Of a stretch of 64,000 bases of DNA, positions 24,101 through 36,894 are shown in pieces (positions within the stretch are counted from its first letter, which is position 1; each line of letters opens with the position of its first letter). Position numbers and translations under genes: made by a program. This DNA is from Schizophyllum amplum (taxonomy: Eukaryota > Basidiomycota > Agaricomycetes > Agaricales > Schizophyllaceae), in the NCBI GenBank assembly GCA_007026445.1, contig VDMD01000003.1, forward strand, positions 1,736,001 to 1,800,000, given 5' to 3'. The notes beneath the pieces are model-generated. The model searched no databases. It saw only the letters and a program-made list of their open reading frames with translations, and had not been told where the DNA came from.

Positions 24101-25577
24101 GAAACACAGTCTGACCCTCATCACAGTGCGGACGAACCTACGAGTGGCCTGGATGCGTTCACCGCATCCTCCATCCTCGATGTCCTCAACTCGCTTGCGC
24201 AGGAAGGTCGCACCGTCATCATCACAATCCACCAGAGTCGGTCGGAGCTCTTTGACCAGTTCGGCAACTTGCTCCTGCTGGCTAAGGGTGGGCATGTCGC
24301 GTACTCTGGGCGCGCCGCCGATATGATATCCTACTTCACCGGCCTCGGCCACGCGTACCCACCGATGAGCAACCCCAGCGACTGGGCGCTCGACCTCGTG
24401 TCCGTCGATCTACGCAGTGCGAAGGAGGAGGAGGAGAGCCGGGCGAAGGTGCAGCGGATCCTCGACGTGTACGATCCGAAGGCGCACTTCAACTTCGAGA
24501 AGCACCGGCAGGTGGCGCTGCCGGGTGAGCTGGGGCGCATGCGCAAGCGGATGGCGCCGCTCTGGGTCGCGGTGCCGATATTGTTGAAGCGAGGCATGCT
24601 GAACTTCAAGCGGCAACCGAACCTTGCCGGCGCGCGGATCGGGCAGGTTGTTGGACTCGGAGGGGCGTTGGCGCTGTTCTTTGCACCGTTGGGGAGGGAC
24701 TACTACGATGCCAGCATGAACATCGTTGGTGCCATACGTAAGTTGTACGCGTGGTCTCCGTGCAATCGTTGCTGACTTCAACGTAGAGGAAATCCTTCCG
24801 ATGTACTTCGTGGGCATGCTCCAAAACGTTGCGATGTACCCCACCGAGCGAGACGTTTTCTACAAGGTAAGCTGAGCTTCATACTCTGCCTTTCTATGAC
24901 TCACAGCATGCGACAGGAAAATGACGACAGGGCATATTCACTCGAGGCATTCTTCCTCTCTTATACCATTCTTGAGGTCCCCTTCGAGATCGTGTCTGCG
25001 CTCTTGTTCTCGCTTCTCGGTTGCATCGCCATCAACCTGAACCGGACCATATCCATGTATTTCATCGTCGCGCTCAACGCCTTCTGCATCGTCAGCTGTG
25101 GCGAATCCATCGGCATCATCTTCAATACGCTCTTCCAGAGCACCGGCTTTGCGCTCAATGTAACGAGCACCGTACTCTCCATCGGCACGTTCATGAGCGG
25201 TGCGTCTCTCCCTGCCTGGAAAGTGGCTCCATTGCTGACGCTAGTTTGTGTTTGTAGGCCTGCTCAGCGTCGACATGATCGGATTCCTCAAGGGCATCAA
25301 CTACATCTCGCCCCTCAAGTACGCGGCCGAGAATCTGATGCCCTATACGCTCCGCGGCATGATCTTCACGTGCGAGGACTTCCAGCGGCTACCGGATGGG
25401 CACTGTCCGCTGGAGACAGGCGAGCAGGTTCTGCAGCTCTTCCACATGGATATCGACCCGGTCCCTCGGCTGGGCGCAATCGTGGCGACGACGGTGGTGT
25501 ATCGGTTGGTCGCGTATTTGGTGCTGCGGCTCGTGAGGACGGACGTGGGCGGACTGTGGCGGAGGAAGAGGGAGTAA
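21183..25577 (+). CDS. Full-length ABCG-type ABC transporter with two NBD-TMD halves
   Basis: Eleven exons (21183-21494, 21545-21799, 21849-22933, 22983-23073, 23124-23284, 23333-23894, 23945-24078, 24127-24737, 24787-24866, 24917-25199, 25258-25577) give 1297 aa in one frame. NBD1 has Walker A GSSGSGK split by an intron after Lys, signature CSGGERRRVSIG and Walker B VLFCDEPTTGLD. NBD2 has GPSGSGKSS, ISGGEKRRVSIA and ADEPTSGLD. Each is followed by a hydrophobic transmembrane half, the reverse (NBD first) order of ABCG/WHITE proteins. Both ATP sites look canonical, unlike classic PDR pumps in which one site is degenerate. Expected role is ATP-driven export of lipids or hydrophobic compounds at a membrane; the substrate is unknown. 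Confidence 0.93.
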
Positions 25578-26449
25578 AGGTTCACGGGGAGGATCGTCCT
25601 AGTATTATCTTGGTGGTTTTTGGATGTGTGCTTGAGCGGGGGCTGTACGAATATCTGCGGCTATAATGTTATTCTTACTTACGGTCTTCACGGCTCTAGT
25701 TACTTGTGACAACGTAGATACACGGTTGTCCTTTATACCTTGGTTCATCACTGGAAACATGGAATATTTGCATTCACTGGACGAGCTCGAGTCGGGGCCT
25801 GTGGAGGGACCTGTGTCTGCGAGTCTGCGAGCATATACTTGATATTCATCTGCAGTCCGATGCACCTACCCACTCAACTCTACCTGTGCTTTACTTCGAG
25901 CTACCTGTGGGACTTATAACCAACTTGTATACAACAACGTACCGTTTAAGAATGGCGGCGATCAGGCGCCGTCGTCAGCGTTGCTGCAAGCTGTGGACCG
26001 AAGCACCACAGTTTATTTTTCCTGCCGTATATGTAGCCCTCTAGCTAGCTAGACATTCACTGCAGCCACTGCAGGCCCCCGTATAAGAGAACACAAGATC
26101 CGTACAGCACGAGGCTGAAGGAGAACTCAGTCTCGGCCTGTCGACTCCGGCTTTGCTGCTCCGCCAATCATCCGCTCTAATTCTGCTGCGTGGTAGTACT
26201 TAGTCATATCCAGTCCATGAGCTACTGAAGCCCTCCAGGATGCGTTGAAGGTGAAAGGAAGACAGAGGGAGACAAATAGGAATGCAGTGAGCTGGCTGTG
26301 TTGAACTTGTGACAGCGTTACGTTTGTCATGCGTGCGAATCGGTCACCATCGCCTCCTCGTCCCTTGTCAATTTCCCATTCGTTCTCACACAAATTCCCG
26401 CCAGCTGGCAGCTCGGTAAAGGCTTCAGTAGTCCTTCCGTCCTACCATA
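25578..26449. other. Intergenic region upstream of chitin synthase
   Basis: No gene seen. It contains the ABC transporter 3' flank and the chitin synthase promoter. Confidence 0.6.
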
Positions 26450-29400
26450 ATGGACAGGCGGTCCTCGGCGGCCATGACGCCGCACCAGAGACTCGAAGCG
26501 GTCACCGACATCGCCACGCTGTCGCCCGTGTCCGACGACGCCATCGTCGCTTGCCTGCGGGAGCGCTTCATGAACGACCATATCTACACCAGCATAGGAT
26601 CCTCGACCTTGGTCGCACTGAACCCGCACAAATACGTTGCCTCCAACGCTGATTCCGTCATGTTCAAGTACGCGGCGGACTACCGGGATACCAGTGAGGA
26701 GAAGGAGCCGCTGCCCCCACACATATTCCAGCTCGCGGACAATGCGTACTACCACATGCGGAGGACGAACCAGGACCAGGCGATCATGCTGAGGTGCGAA
26801 ACAATTTGTGAGAGTGAGGATCCCCGCTTACCCCGCGCACAGCGGCGAGACGTCGAGCGGCAAGTCAGAGAACAGACGGCTGGCCATCAAGTCCATCATC
26901 GAGCTCTCCGTCAGCAGCCCCGGCAAGAAGGGCTCCAAGCTCTCGTCCCAGATCCCCGCCGCCGAGTTTGTGCTCGAGACGTTCGGCAATGCGCGCACGC
27001 TCTTCAACCCAAACGCCTCGCGCTTCGGAAAATACACAGAGCTCCAGTTCTCGGACCGCGGACGTCTGTGCGGCATCAAGACGCTCGACTACTACCTTGA
27101 GCGGACGCGCGTCTCGGCTGTACCGAATGGCGAGCGCAACTTCCACATTTTCTACTACCTCGTCGCGGGTGCCGCGCCGGAGGAGCGCCAGCACATGCAC
27201 CTCAATGAGAAGGCCACCTACCGCTATCTCGGCGCATCCCGCGGGGGACCGCCCAAGGGCGAGGACGCCAACCGCTTCGATCAGCTCAAGGTCGCGCTCA
27301 AGACCATTGGCCTCTCGAAGCGTCACGTCGCGCAGACTTGCCAGCTCGTCGCAGCTATCCTGCATCTCGGCAACCTCGAGTTCACGATCGACCGCCACCG
27401 CAACGAGGATGCGGCGGTCGTCAGGAATGTGGAAGACTTGGAGGTGGTCGCCGACTTCCTCGGTGTCACTCCGTCAGCCCTCGAGTCCGCGCTCTCATAC
27501 AAGACCAAGCTCGTCAAGAAGGAGCTCTGCACGGTCTTCCTCGATCCTGATGGCGCGTCCGACAATCGCGACGATCTCGCAAAGACGCTGTACTCGCTGC
27601 TCTTCGCCTGGCTCAACGAGCACATCAATCAACGACTCTGCAAGGACGACTTCACCACCTTCATCGGCCTCTTTGACCTGCCGGGTCCGCAAAACATGAC
27701 CAGCCGCTCGAACTCGCTCGACCAGTTCATCGTCAACTTTGCCAACGAACGTTTGCATCACTTCATCCAGAAACGCCTGTTCGAAACACACGTCAGCGAG
27801 TACACGACGGAGGGTATCGCGCACTACGCACCGCAAATCCCGTACTTCGACAATACCGAGTGCATCCGCCTGCTGCAGAATAAGCCCGGTGGCCTCATTC
27901 ACATCATGGATGACCAGTCGCGCCGGTTCCCGAAGAAGACAGATCAGTCAATGGTGGAGGCGTTTCAAAAGCGTTGGGGCAATCACACGTCCTTCCGCGC
28001 TGGCGGCCTCGATCGCAGTGGCTTCCCTACGTTCACTGTATCCCACTTCAACGGACCCGTCACGTACTCAGCGGAGAGCTTCCTCGAGCGCAACCTCGAT
28101 GCTCTCAACCCCGATTTCGTTTCCCTGCTCCGGGGTGTCGCAGATGCCCATGACACGTCTGGATCGGACAACCCCTTCGTCAAGGGTCTCTTCTCTGCGA
28201 AGGCCATCGCCACGCAGGCGCATCCGCGCAATGAGGAGACCATCGTCGCTGCGCAGCAGGTTGTGAAGCCCATGCGCGCGCCGTCGACGCGTCGCAAGAA
28301 CACCATCAAGCGCGGAGTTGCACGCGCGCCGTCGACGGCCGACATCGACGAGAAGGCGGAGGAGGAGACGCTCCAGGAAGGCTCATCGTCGCGCGCGCCA
28401 TGCGTCGCGGGCGAGTTCCGCAGCGCGCTCGATACGCTGTTTGAGACGCTCGAGGACACGCAAGCGTGGTTCGTGTTCTGCGTGAACCCAAATGACTCAC
28501 AGCTGCCGAACCAGCTTGAGGGACGCAGCGTCAAGGGTCAAGTGCGCAGCTCGGGGCTCACGGAGGTGGCGAAGAGGAACGCGGTCGTTTTCGAGGTAGG
28601 GATGACGCCGGATGAGTTTTGCGAGAGATACAAGGACGACTTGGAGTCGTTGGGCGTCACGGAGGGCACAGACAGGGAGAAGGTCGACCAGACGCGGGCC
28701 GCATATGGGATGCTGGACACAGATATCGTTCTAGGCAAACACAAGGTGAATTGGAAGGCGCCTCAGGGTCTATGCGGTATACTAATCGAATCCTGCAGGT
28801 CTTCCTGTCCCATGGTGCCTTCCACCGCTTCGAGGATCAGCTCCGCTCCCGGGACACCGAGGAGCAGAAACGCAATCGCATGCGCGATGCGGAAGCCGCC
28901 GGTGGGCTTACTGCTACCGGTGGCGACCCATACGCGCCGTATCCATCACAGAATGGCGAAGGCGACCACGTCTGGAGCACGGGATACGGCGACGACTACA
29001 ACGGGTCCAATCAACAGCTGCCGCTCGTCGCTAATGCAGCTGGTGTCAACCGTGGGGCCGACATGTATGACGATGAGTTCGACGAGAACCGGTCTCTTCG
29101 CAGCGAGGACTTTGACGGGCGGAGTCGCTTCACCGGCCGCGATGACTCGTCGAACTTCGGTTCCGAGTCATACGCGCCGTCGAGGAACATGTTCGGGAAT
29201 GCGGACAAGAAGGGTCTTGGGGACAAGGAGGCGCTGCCGGGTGAAATTCAGGAGGGCGAGACCACGGAGGTGCTTAAGGAGTCCTCTGCACGACGCCGCT
29301 GGGTTACGCTCTGCTGGATCCTGACGTGGTGGGTTCCGACGCCTTGCCTTTCGTGGCTCGGCCGCATGAAGCGGCCGGATGTGCAGCAGGCATGGCGCGA

Positions 29401-32400
29401 AAAACTCACAATCAACATGCTCATCTGGTTCGTTTGTGGCTGTGCGGTCTTCGTCATTGCGATTCTCGGCAACGTTATCTGCCCGACGCAGCACGTCTAC
29501 AGCGAAGGCGACGTCGCGGAGCGCAACTACGACGACAGCCCGGACTCGGTCTTCACCTATATTCGAGGAGAGGTCTTCAACCTGAACACGATTGCGGAGT
29601 TCCATAGCCGCATCGTCTCAGTGGTCAGCCAGGACGACATATTGGATAACTACGGTGGTGGCTCGTCGGAGGACATATTCCCTGTCCAGGTCAGCGCCGT
29701 CTGTAACGGGAAGGATGGCACTGTCAGCCCCTTCGTGTCCATGGAGGTTGGGAACGTGACGGACGAATACGCGCAGTACCATGACTTCCGCGCATGGACG
29801 AACGATTCGCGCCCGGACTGGTACTACGAGTCGATGACGGAGATGCGTTGGACGTCCCGAGTTGGCTTCCTCGGCTACACCACGAAGGAGCTGAAGAGCA
29901 AGGCGGCTGGCGGGGCATCCGTCGCTATTATCGACAGCATGATTTACGACCTCTCCGACTACATCCAGTATGGACCGTCGCTCAAGTCACCTGAGGGCAC
30001 TCAGGCGCCAGGCGACACGGATCGTTGGTTCATGGACGATTCCGTCGTGGATCTTTTCAAGTACAACGCAGGCAGCGACATCACGAAGAAGCTGGACGGT
30101 CTTGGACTCGACTCGGACCTGTTGCAGCGGCAGAAGACGTGTCTCCGCAACCTCTTCCTCATGGGCAAGGTCGACAACCGCAACTCGCCGCAATGCCAGT
30201 TTGCGACATACATTTTGCTCGTCTTGTCCATCATCATGGTGTCGGTCATCACGTTCAAGTTCCTGGCCTCCATCAACTTCTCGTCGCCCCGCGCCCCCGA
30301 GGACCACGATAAGTTTGTCATCTGCCAGGTGCCATGTTACACCGAAGACGACAAGTCGCTACGGAGGACGATCGACTCGCTGGCTCAGCTCAAGTACGAT
30401 GACAAGCGCAAACTCCTGTTCATCATCTGCGACGGTATGATCGTCGGTTCGGGCAACGACCGTCCCACGCCACGTATAGTGCTCGACATTCTTGGCGCCG
30501 ATCCTAATCTCGATCCGGAGCCGCTCAGCTTCCTCTCGCTCGGTGAGGGAGCGAAACAGCACAACATGGGGAAGGTCTATTCCGGCTTGTACGAGTGCTC
30601 CGGCCACGTCGTCCCGTATCTCGTGGTTGTGAAGATCGGCAAGCCGAGTGAGCGGTCGCGTCCGGGTAATCGTGGAAAGCGTGATTCACAGATGGTTCTT
30701 ATGCGGTTCTTGAACAAGGTCAGTATAGCGCTTTTTTTCAAAAACTGTTGTTAACGCTACTTTAGGTCCATTTCAACACACCCATGACCCCACTTGAACT
30801 GGAGATGTACCACCAGATCAAGAATGTTATTGGTGTCAACCCGACGTTCTACGAATACGCGTTCATGATCGATGCCGATACCACGGTGGATCCATACTCA
30901 GTCAACCGGCTCATCTCTGCGTACGTCCAACTCGTGTTGGCTCATGTGTCTATATTGACGTTTTCCATAATAGCATGATACACGACAAGAAGCTGCTTGG
31001 CGTTTGTGGAGAGACTGAGCTCTCGAACGCAAAGCAATCTATCATCACCATGATGCAGGTAAGGCTCCGTGACTCGTGTTTGGGAAGTTGCTCAACTGGT
31101 GTTATCAGGTCTACGAATACTTCATCTCGCATCATATGGCTAAGGCGTTCGAGTCGCTTTTCGGTTCCGTCACCTGTTTGCCCGGTTGTTTCACGCTCTA
31201 CCGCCTGCGGACGCCGGACACGCACAAGCCACTTCTCATCTCCAACCAGATGATTGAGGACTACTCGGAGAACCGTGTCGACACCCTGCACATGAAGAAC
31301 CTCCTGCATCTCGGAGAAGATCGTTACCTGACCACGCTCTTGCTAAAGCACTTCCCCCTCCACAAGACACAGTTTGTGCGCGATGCCCATGCTTACACGG
31401 TCGCTCCGGACGACTGGAAGGTCTTGCTGTCGCAACGTCGCCGTTGGATCAACTCTACTGTGCACAACTTGGGAGAGCTCGCGTTCTTGGAGCAGCTCTG
31501 TGGCTTTTGTTGTTTCTCCATGCGCTTCGTCGTCATGCTCGACCTGTTGTCCACCATTATCGCACCTGTCACCGTCGCCTACGTGAGCATTCATGACATG
31601 GTTGTCCTTCAGTACATTTGCTAACCGACCGTAGATCGTGTACCTCATCTACCTCGTCGCGGGAGAGGGCAAGACCATTCCAACGACCTCCATCATCATG
31701 ATCGCCGCTGTATACGGTCTTCAGGCTTTGGTCTTCATTTTCCGGCGCAAGTGGGACATGATCGGCTGGATGGTGTTCTACATCCTTGCCATCCCAGTCT
31801 TCTCGTTCTATCTGCCCCTGTATTCCTTCTGGAAGATGGATGACTTCTCGTGGGGTGCCACGCGCGTTGTGCTCGGAGAAGCTGGCAAGAAGTTGGTCGT
31901 CCATGTAAGCGCGGAACCACATCGAATGATCACCTTGCTCACGGATATGTAGGACGAAGGCAAATTCGATCCACGCTCGATACCGCTGAAGTCCTGGAAC
32001 GACTACGTGAGTATCGCTTACACTGAAGTCGTTTTTATCTGACTTTCTCCCAGGAAAACGAGCTTTGGGACAAGGAGTCCAACCACAGCATTGGCTCTTG
32101 GGCACCGCCTACCAAGTTTAAGAACAACGGCTACGCAGAGTCTGGGACAGGATCCATCTACGGACGGGAGACCATCTACGACCCCCACATGCAACAGCAG
32201 CAGCACTTCTCCCCTGCGCCATCGATGTACGGCGGCATGGCCCCCATGGGCACTGGCATGGGCATGGGTATGGGTTATCCCCCACCTCCGGGCTACCAGT
32301 CGGGCCGCAACACGCCCCAATCCCAGATGCGGCTTGCGAACGACACGGGCCTCATGTATCATCCTACCGGGTCCGTCTATAACCCGACGCCTTCGGTCTA

Positions 32401-32662
32401 CCAGCCAACACCCTCGCGACCGACGACCAACTACCTGGACATGCCGATACCGACCACTGGCAGTCCGGATGCGTTCGGTGGTGGTCCGTCGGATGCGGAG
32501 CTTGAGCGAGGTGTCCAGGAGGTGCTGCAGGGCGCCGACCTGAACTCCATTACCAAGCGCGAGATTCGACGCCAACTCGAGGAGCGCTTCGGGATGGACC
32601 TGACTGCGAAGAAAACGACGATCAACGCCGCGATTGACCGGATTTTGTTGAGCAAGGCATAG
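26450..32662 (+). CDS. Chitin synthase with N-terminal myosin motor-like domain
   Basis: Nine exons (26450-26793, 26843-28745, 28799-30718, 30766-30920, 30974-31058, 31109-31582, 31635-31904, 31953-32006, 32054-32662) give 1937 aa. The N-terminal half is a myosin motor-like domain with P-loop [12 protein letters not shown], split by intron 1. Around 29300-29480 lie transmembrane segments, then a cytochrome-b5-like stretch ([12 protein letters not shown]). The C-terminal catalytic part has [25 protein letters not shown] and QRRRW, the family 2 glycosyltransferase motifs of chitin synthases, then membrane helices, a Met/Gly/Pro-rich linker and a DEK C-terminal-like helical domain ([15 protein letters not shown]). 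It makes cell-wall chitin from UDP-GlcNAc at the plasma membrane and septa; the motor part aids delivery or retention, as in Ustilago Mcs1. Confidence 0.95.
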
Positions 32663-33414
32663 TGTGTGGATTATACGTTCTCGTTGGACTCTGCCTGGAC
32701 GGTTTCTCTGATGTTTATGGTCTCCTGGATCACGACGATAGATACGCTCCCTCATGTTCCATACCGTCTATGCCCTTTGACCTCCTCATCGCCCCTCCCC
32801 TTCTCTGTCGAAGAACAGTCGTGTGGACTTTGGTTTCTCGCTTGCTACTCTGCATACTCTAATCACCGTACATTATAGTTTCAGCATCGGACATCGCATC
32901 AGTACTCGTATCCAAGTTTCCAGTCCCCAACCTCACAATAGGGACGGTACTTGGTGTCTAATCCAACCAGAATACCTCCCAAGGGAGTTTGTCCATGACG
33001 GGTTATCTGAGCAGGATCCGGGCGGCGCCTGCGCAGCAATGCTGTCTCGCGCATGTCGATCTACCTTGCCACCTCACTGAGGTCTCGTCCTGATCACGCT
33101 GACTTATAGGTGGGTAAGACGGTCAGGCGCTGTCAAGACGCTGTCTTCCCAGCCAAGACAAAGCCGCACTGCCCTAGGGAGCGGCGCTAGCGGGAGACAT
33201 CTTTTTGGTCGCCGAGATGCCCTGATTGTCTTATTCGGCATTTGCCGGGCGCTGTTCAGGCTTCCTCGCCAACCGCCCAACGGAGAACGGCAGGAGGCTG
33301 GTGAGCGCGGGGATAGGCTGGCAGCCTTCCTCGCGCATTTTCTGAGGCGAGACCGCTGTTCAGAAGGTAGCGGCTGCTGCTCGGCGCGTGCTATCTGCCG
33401 CCGCGATGTGTTCA
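32663..33414. other. Intergenic region
   Basis: No gene seen; 3' flank of chitin synthase and promoter of the RTA1-like gene. Confidence 0.6.
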
Positions 33415-33422
33415 TATAAAAG
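33415..33422 (+). promoter_or_regulatory. TATA box of the RTA1-like gene
   Basis: TATAAAAG about 60 nt upstream of the ATG at 33480. This placement supports 33480 over the in-frame ATG at 33447. Confidence 0.6.
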
Positions 33423-33479
33423 AGCGGGCGCGAGGGGTATTTGGGTATGCCCTCCCTTCCCTCGATTTTCTCTGCAATC

Positions 33480-34712
33480 ATGTGGTTTTTGTCTGAGTTT
33501 CTGTGGCAGGCGGCGGCGGTGTCATCCGACATCGTGAAGAGGGATTACACGCGTGAGTGCTTCTGTGCGGCTCTTTGTGCAGTATGGCTGATCATCAATA
33601 TCCGTAGCCCCCCCAGGCATGACTCTCGTCCAGGCCGCGCTCCGTACGTCACTCGCCTGAATCATGTTCTTTCATTGGTCTAATCCAATTGACTACAGTA
33701 TACATCCCCAACACGAAGCTTTCCGCCATCTGTGGTGCCGTCTACGTAGCGGCAGGTCTCTGCCACATGTGGCACATCTGGCGCAGGAGGGACTGGTGGG
33801 CCCTCTGTCTCCCCTTGGGCACAATATGTATGTTGGTCGCATTGTGTAACATCCCTCTCACAGCTAAATTTCGTCGCAGGCTACGCAGTGGGCTTCTTCG
33901 TCCGGATCGGAATGGTCAATGGGCATCAGGACGACAAAGGATGGCTTATCGCCCAAGCCATATTCATCGCCTGCGCGCCCGCGGCCTTCCTCGCCTTCAA
34001 CTACTTGGTGTACGGCAGACTGGTCGTACGCTGCATCGGCGCCTCGCACTCGTATATCCGTCCTACGCTCGTCGCAAAGTTGTTCGTAGCGAGTGACGTG
34101 GTGACGATCCTCGTGCAGGTACGTGGTTGTGGTACGGGCTATACGGCGCGCAGGGCTGACACATAGCAGGCGGCGGGATCAGCGATGACGGCCACTGTAG
34201 ACAAGGCGAAGACCGGGGCGCACATCTTCCTGACGGGTCTGGTGCTGCAGGCGCTGTCGTACACTCTCTTTGTCATGTTGTTGGTCAGCACCCTTGTACG
34301 CGCACGGAAGCACTCGACTGGGAAAGAGGTCTGGTGGCCCGCGGCGTGGCTTGTGTGCGCCTCGTCTGTGCCGGTGATGGTTAGCCTTCAGTCTCGTTCA
34401 AAAAGAGGGTGACTGCTGACAGACTTCGTCAGATACGTTGCATCTTCCGTTGCATTCAGGTCGGCATCGGTCGTAAGAACGAGCTCTCGACAAATGAGCG
34501 TGAGTCGGAATCCACAGTTTCTCACTGCCTCCCCAGCTGATGTTCCCTCAGTATACTTCTACGTGCTTGACGCGCTGATGCTGTGGCTCGCCATCGCTAT
34601 CTACATTCCCTTCTGGCCGGAGAAGTGGATCGTCGCACACACTGAGGGGTCCAAGGAGCAGTACAAGTTGAGCGAGCCGTCGCATAAGGAGCAAACTGGG
34701 TCGGAGGTCTGA
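33480..34712 (+). CDS. RTA1-like seven-helix membrane protein
   Basis: Seven exons (33480-33552, 33608-33643, 33699-33827, 33880-34118, 34170-34379, 34433-34499, 34552-34712) give 304 aa. There are seven hydrophobic segments, with the RTA1-family pattern YIPNTKLSAICGAVYVAAGL, HMWHIWRRRDWWA, ILVQAAGSAM and, near the end, a conserved Arg-rich turn (IRCIFRCIQVGIG) followed by YFYVLDALMLW. RTA1-family proteins in yeast affect lipid flipping and resistance to membrane-active compounds; the transport activity is not proven for most members. It lies about 800 bp downstream of the chitin synthase on the same strand, but there is no sign of co-transcription. Confidence 0.85.
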
Positions 34713-35764
34713 CATCGCGATACTACAGGATGATGCAGATTCCGTAAAGTATAGGGCGTTCGCATTGATAACCATGTATATCTTTATCTCAGCTGGACTC
34801 ATCCATGTTGTGTTACTCTCTTTCTCTTGGATCTGAACGGCTGCGGGTGCCTCGTAGTTTAGCATATGGTCGACTGTAATCTTCATTCTCCATCGTAATC
34901 TCAGACACCATACGGAAGGGTGAACGGACTGCAACACTGGTTGATTTGCTCGTTTTCCAAATGGGTGGTCCAAGGGTAGTGGTCGGTGCAACGTTCAATT
35001 GGCGAGTTCGAAGTGGAATAAATCATTAGTATTAAGTACTGCCGAACCCAGGCGGATGGCAAGTCGATTTTCAGCCCTAGAGTCAAGACTCAATATCATT
35101 CTGATGACATGTGCTCAGAGTTTTGCCCGGGCAATACCTGGGCAAAACAATGTGACGCCGCCGCTCTCGCCGCTCAAGCGCTCACGTGTCAGCACGTCGT
35201 CGCGGATCGATTTGACTCAATCGAGCTTCAAGCTTTGACAACCGGAAACTAGCAGAAAGTAGGATCTGGCAGCACCAGCTATGATTTATTACCTCTCCTG
35301 ACGAATTTGGCATACACGAGATGGCGGAGAATGGTGCGCTGAGTCCGAGGGGCTTGACCACAGCCTAGAACCGAGTTCGAGCCGTAGTCGAGTTGCTCTC
35401 AAGTTGTCCTTGCTTGACTTTCGTTGCTCTGATTGATGCGTTTCTGGCAAAAGTTTTAAGGCTTCAATATGGGTGAAAACCTTGCAAGGCAAGGTGATAA
35501 AGTCGAACTTCAGTCACGTGACTTATGGCAATTGCCAGAATACTTATTCGTTCGATGTCATCGAATTTCGAATCATTGGCTGTTCCCCTCCTCGTTCCTC
35601 TCACCTCACCTTTGCACTTGAGGTGGCCACGGTTATTTGCTGCTCCCTTGGCTCCCCGACCGCCCTGCCGCAGCGATGATTGCCGTGTATGACCTCGTGA
35701 ATTATGAGTTCAGAGGAACGCGAGGATGACATCACACGCGTCATCCTCACCTTCGCCTGCAGGC
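34713..35764. other. Intergenic region
   Basis: About 1 kb without a recognisable gene. One CACGTGA element sits near 35515. Confidence 0.55.
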
Positions 35765-35772
35765 TATATAAG
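35765..35772 (+). promoter_or_regulatory. TATA box of the mitochondrial LEA-like gene
   Basis: TATATAAG about 95 nt upstream of the ATG at 35865, suggesting a regulated, highly expressed gene. Confidence 0.55.
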
Positions 35773-35864
35773 ACTTGCCTCGCGCGTCAGAACCTCCATA
35801 TTCTTTCCCTTCCGACGCTCTTCTTATCTAACAGACAACCACAATCTCCTTGGCTCCCACCACC

Positions 35865-36578
35865 ATGTCTATGACTACCCGCACCGTTTCCTCCACTTTG
35901 CGCAGGGGAGCGCAGATGCGCGCAGCGACACTGGTGCGTCTATATAGCACTCGCCTTTTCCTCATAGTCTGACGCGAACCTTAGCCTAGAAACATCGTTG
36001 CTCGCCGCACGTACGCAGATGTCCCCCCGCTTGAGCAGCCGCCCAAGTCCTCCAACGCCCTCCTCTACTCCATCCTCGGTATCGCAGCTGCCGGTGGCGG
36101 CTACTGGTACTTCACGCAAGATCCGGAGGGCGAGCTGAAGCTCGCGAAGGCAAAGGCCGAGGCCGATCAGCAGCGGCTGCAATCCAAAACCTCCGAATTG
36201 CAAGACGCTGCCGCCGCTCGCGCAGGCTCCGCACGCGACCAGGCCGGCGCACAGTTCGACGTCTACAAGAAGGAGGCGAAGGACCAGTGGGAGAGCGGGA
36301 AGGCCGCCGCGGGTGCCGAGTTTGATAAGTACAAGACGGCCGCTCAGGATCAGTGGAAGGACGCGAAGAGCTCCTTACACGCGAACGAGGCCGCCGCGAA
36401 GAGGGAGGCAGATGAGAAGGCGGCGCAGGCGAAGAAGGGCTGGTTCAGCTGGCTCAGCTGGGGCGGCAGCAAGGTTGATGACGCGGAGGCGAAGGCGGAT
36501 GAGGCGAAGCGTGCTGCTGCAGCCAAGACGGCAGACGCAGCTGAGCAGGCCCGCAATGCGGCTAACAAGCACGCATAG
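35865..36578 (+). CDS. Mitochondrial-type single-pass protein with LEA-like helical tail
   Basis: Two exons, 35865-35933 and 35985-36578, give 220 aa. The acceptor at 35984 rather than 35989 keeps the frame. The N-terminus is rich in Arg, Ser and Thr with no acid for the first 33 residues, as in mitochondrial presequences, ending near RRTYADVPP. One membrane segment follows (LLYSILGIAAAGGGYWYF, about residues 48-65). The rest is an Ala/Lys/Glu/Gln-rich helix with two related units (AQFDVYKKEAKDQW and AEFDKYKTAAQDQW) resembling late-embryogenesis-abundant and apolipophorin-like amphipathic helices. Such proteins may protect membranes or organise cristae, but no specific family is assigned. The TATA box and CT-rich leader support the start. 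Confidence 0.72.
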
Positions 36579-36894
36579 ATTATGTGGACTTGGACCCGTG
36601 GACAATAACTGTATCGTACATGTAATATATTTGTGATCAGTTTGCGAAGTGAATTGCCCTTCTACCTGCCTTCTACCCATCTTCAGAGCTCAAATTGTTG
36701 CACCAGAAGCGCTTTCTCACCTTAACAATCTGGAGAGGAGACAGCCCAACGTGCGTCGATCGATGCATAATCAGAAAGTCGACACGGAGTGTTCTATGTA
36801 CGTGGGCTCTATACAAGAAATCCAGGCAGGTTTACGCATCTACGATTCGCTTCCCAATCGCTTCCTTCCTCCCCGTCCTATAAGTACTCTATGC

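Noticed and set aside
26127..26393. 88-aa minus-strand frame upstream of chitin synthase
   Set aside because: No motif, no splice partners, and it overlaps the expected promoter and leader of chitin synthase.
33447..33479. In-frame upstream ATG of the RTA1-like gene
   Set aside because: It falls only about 25 nt after the TATA box, at the expected transcription start, so 33480 is the better start.
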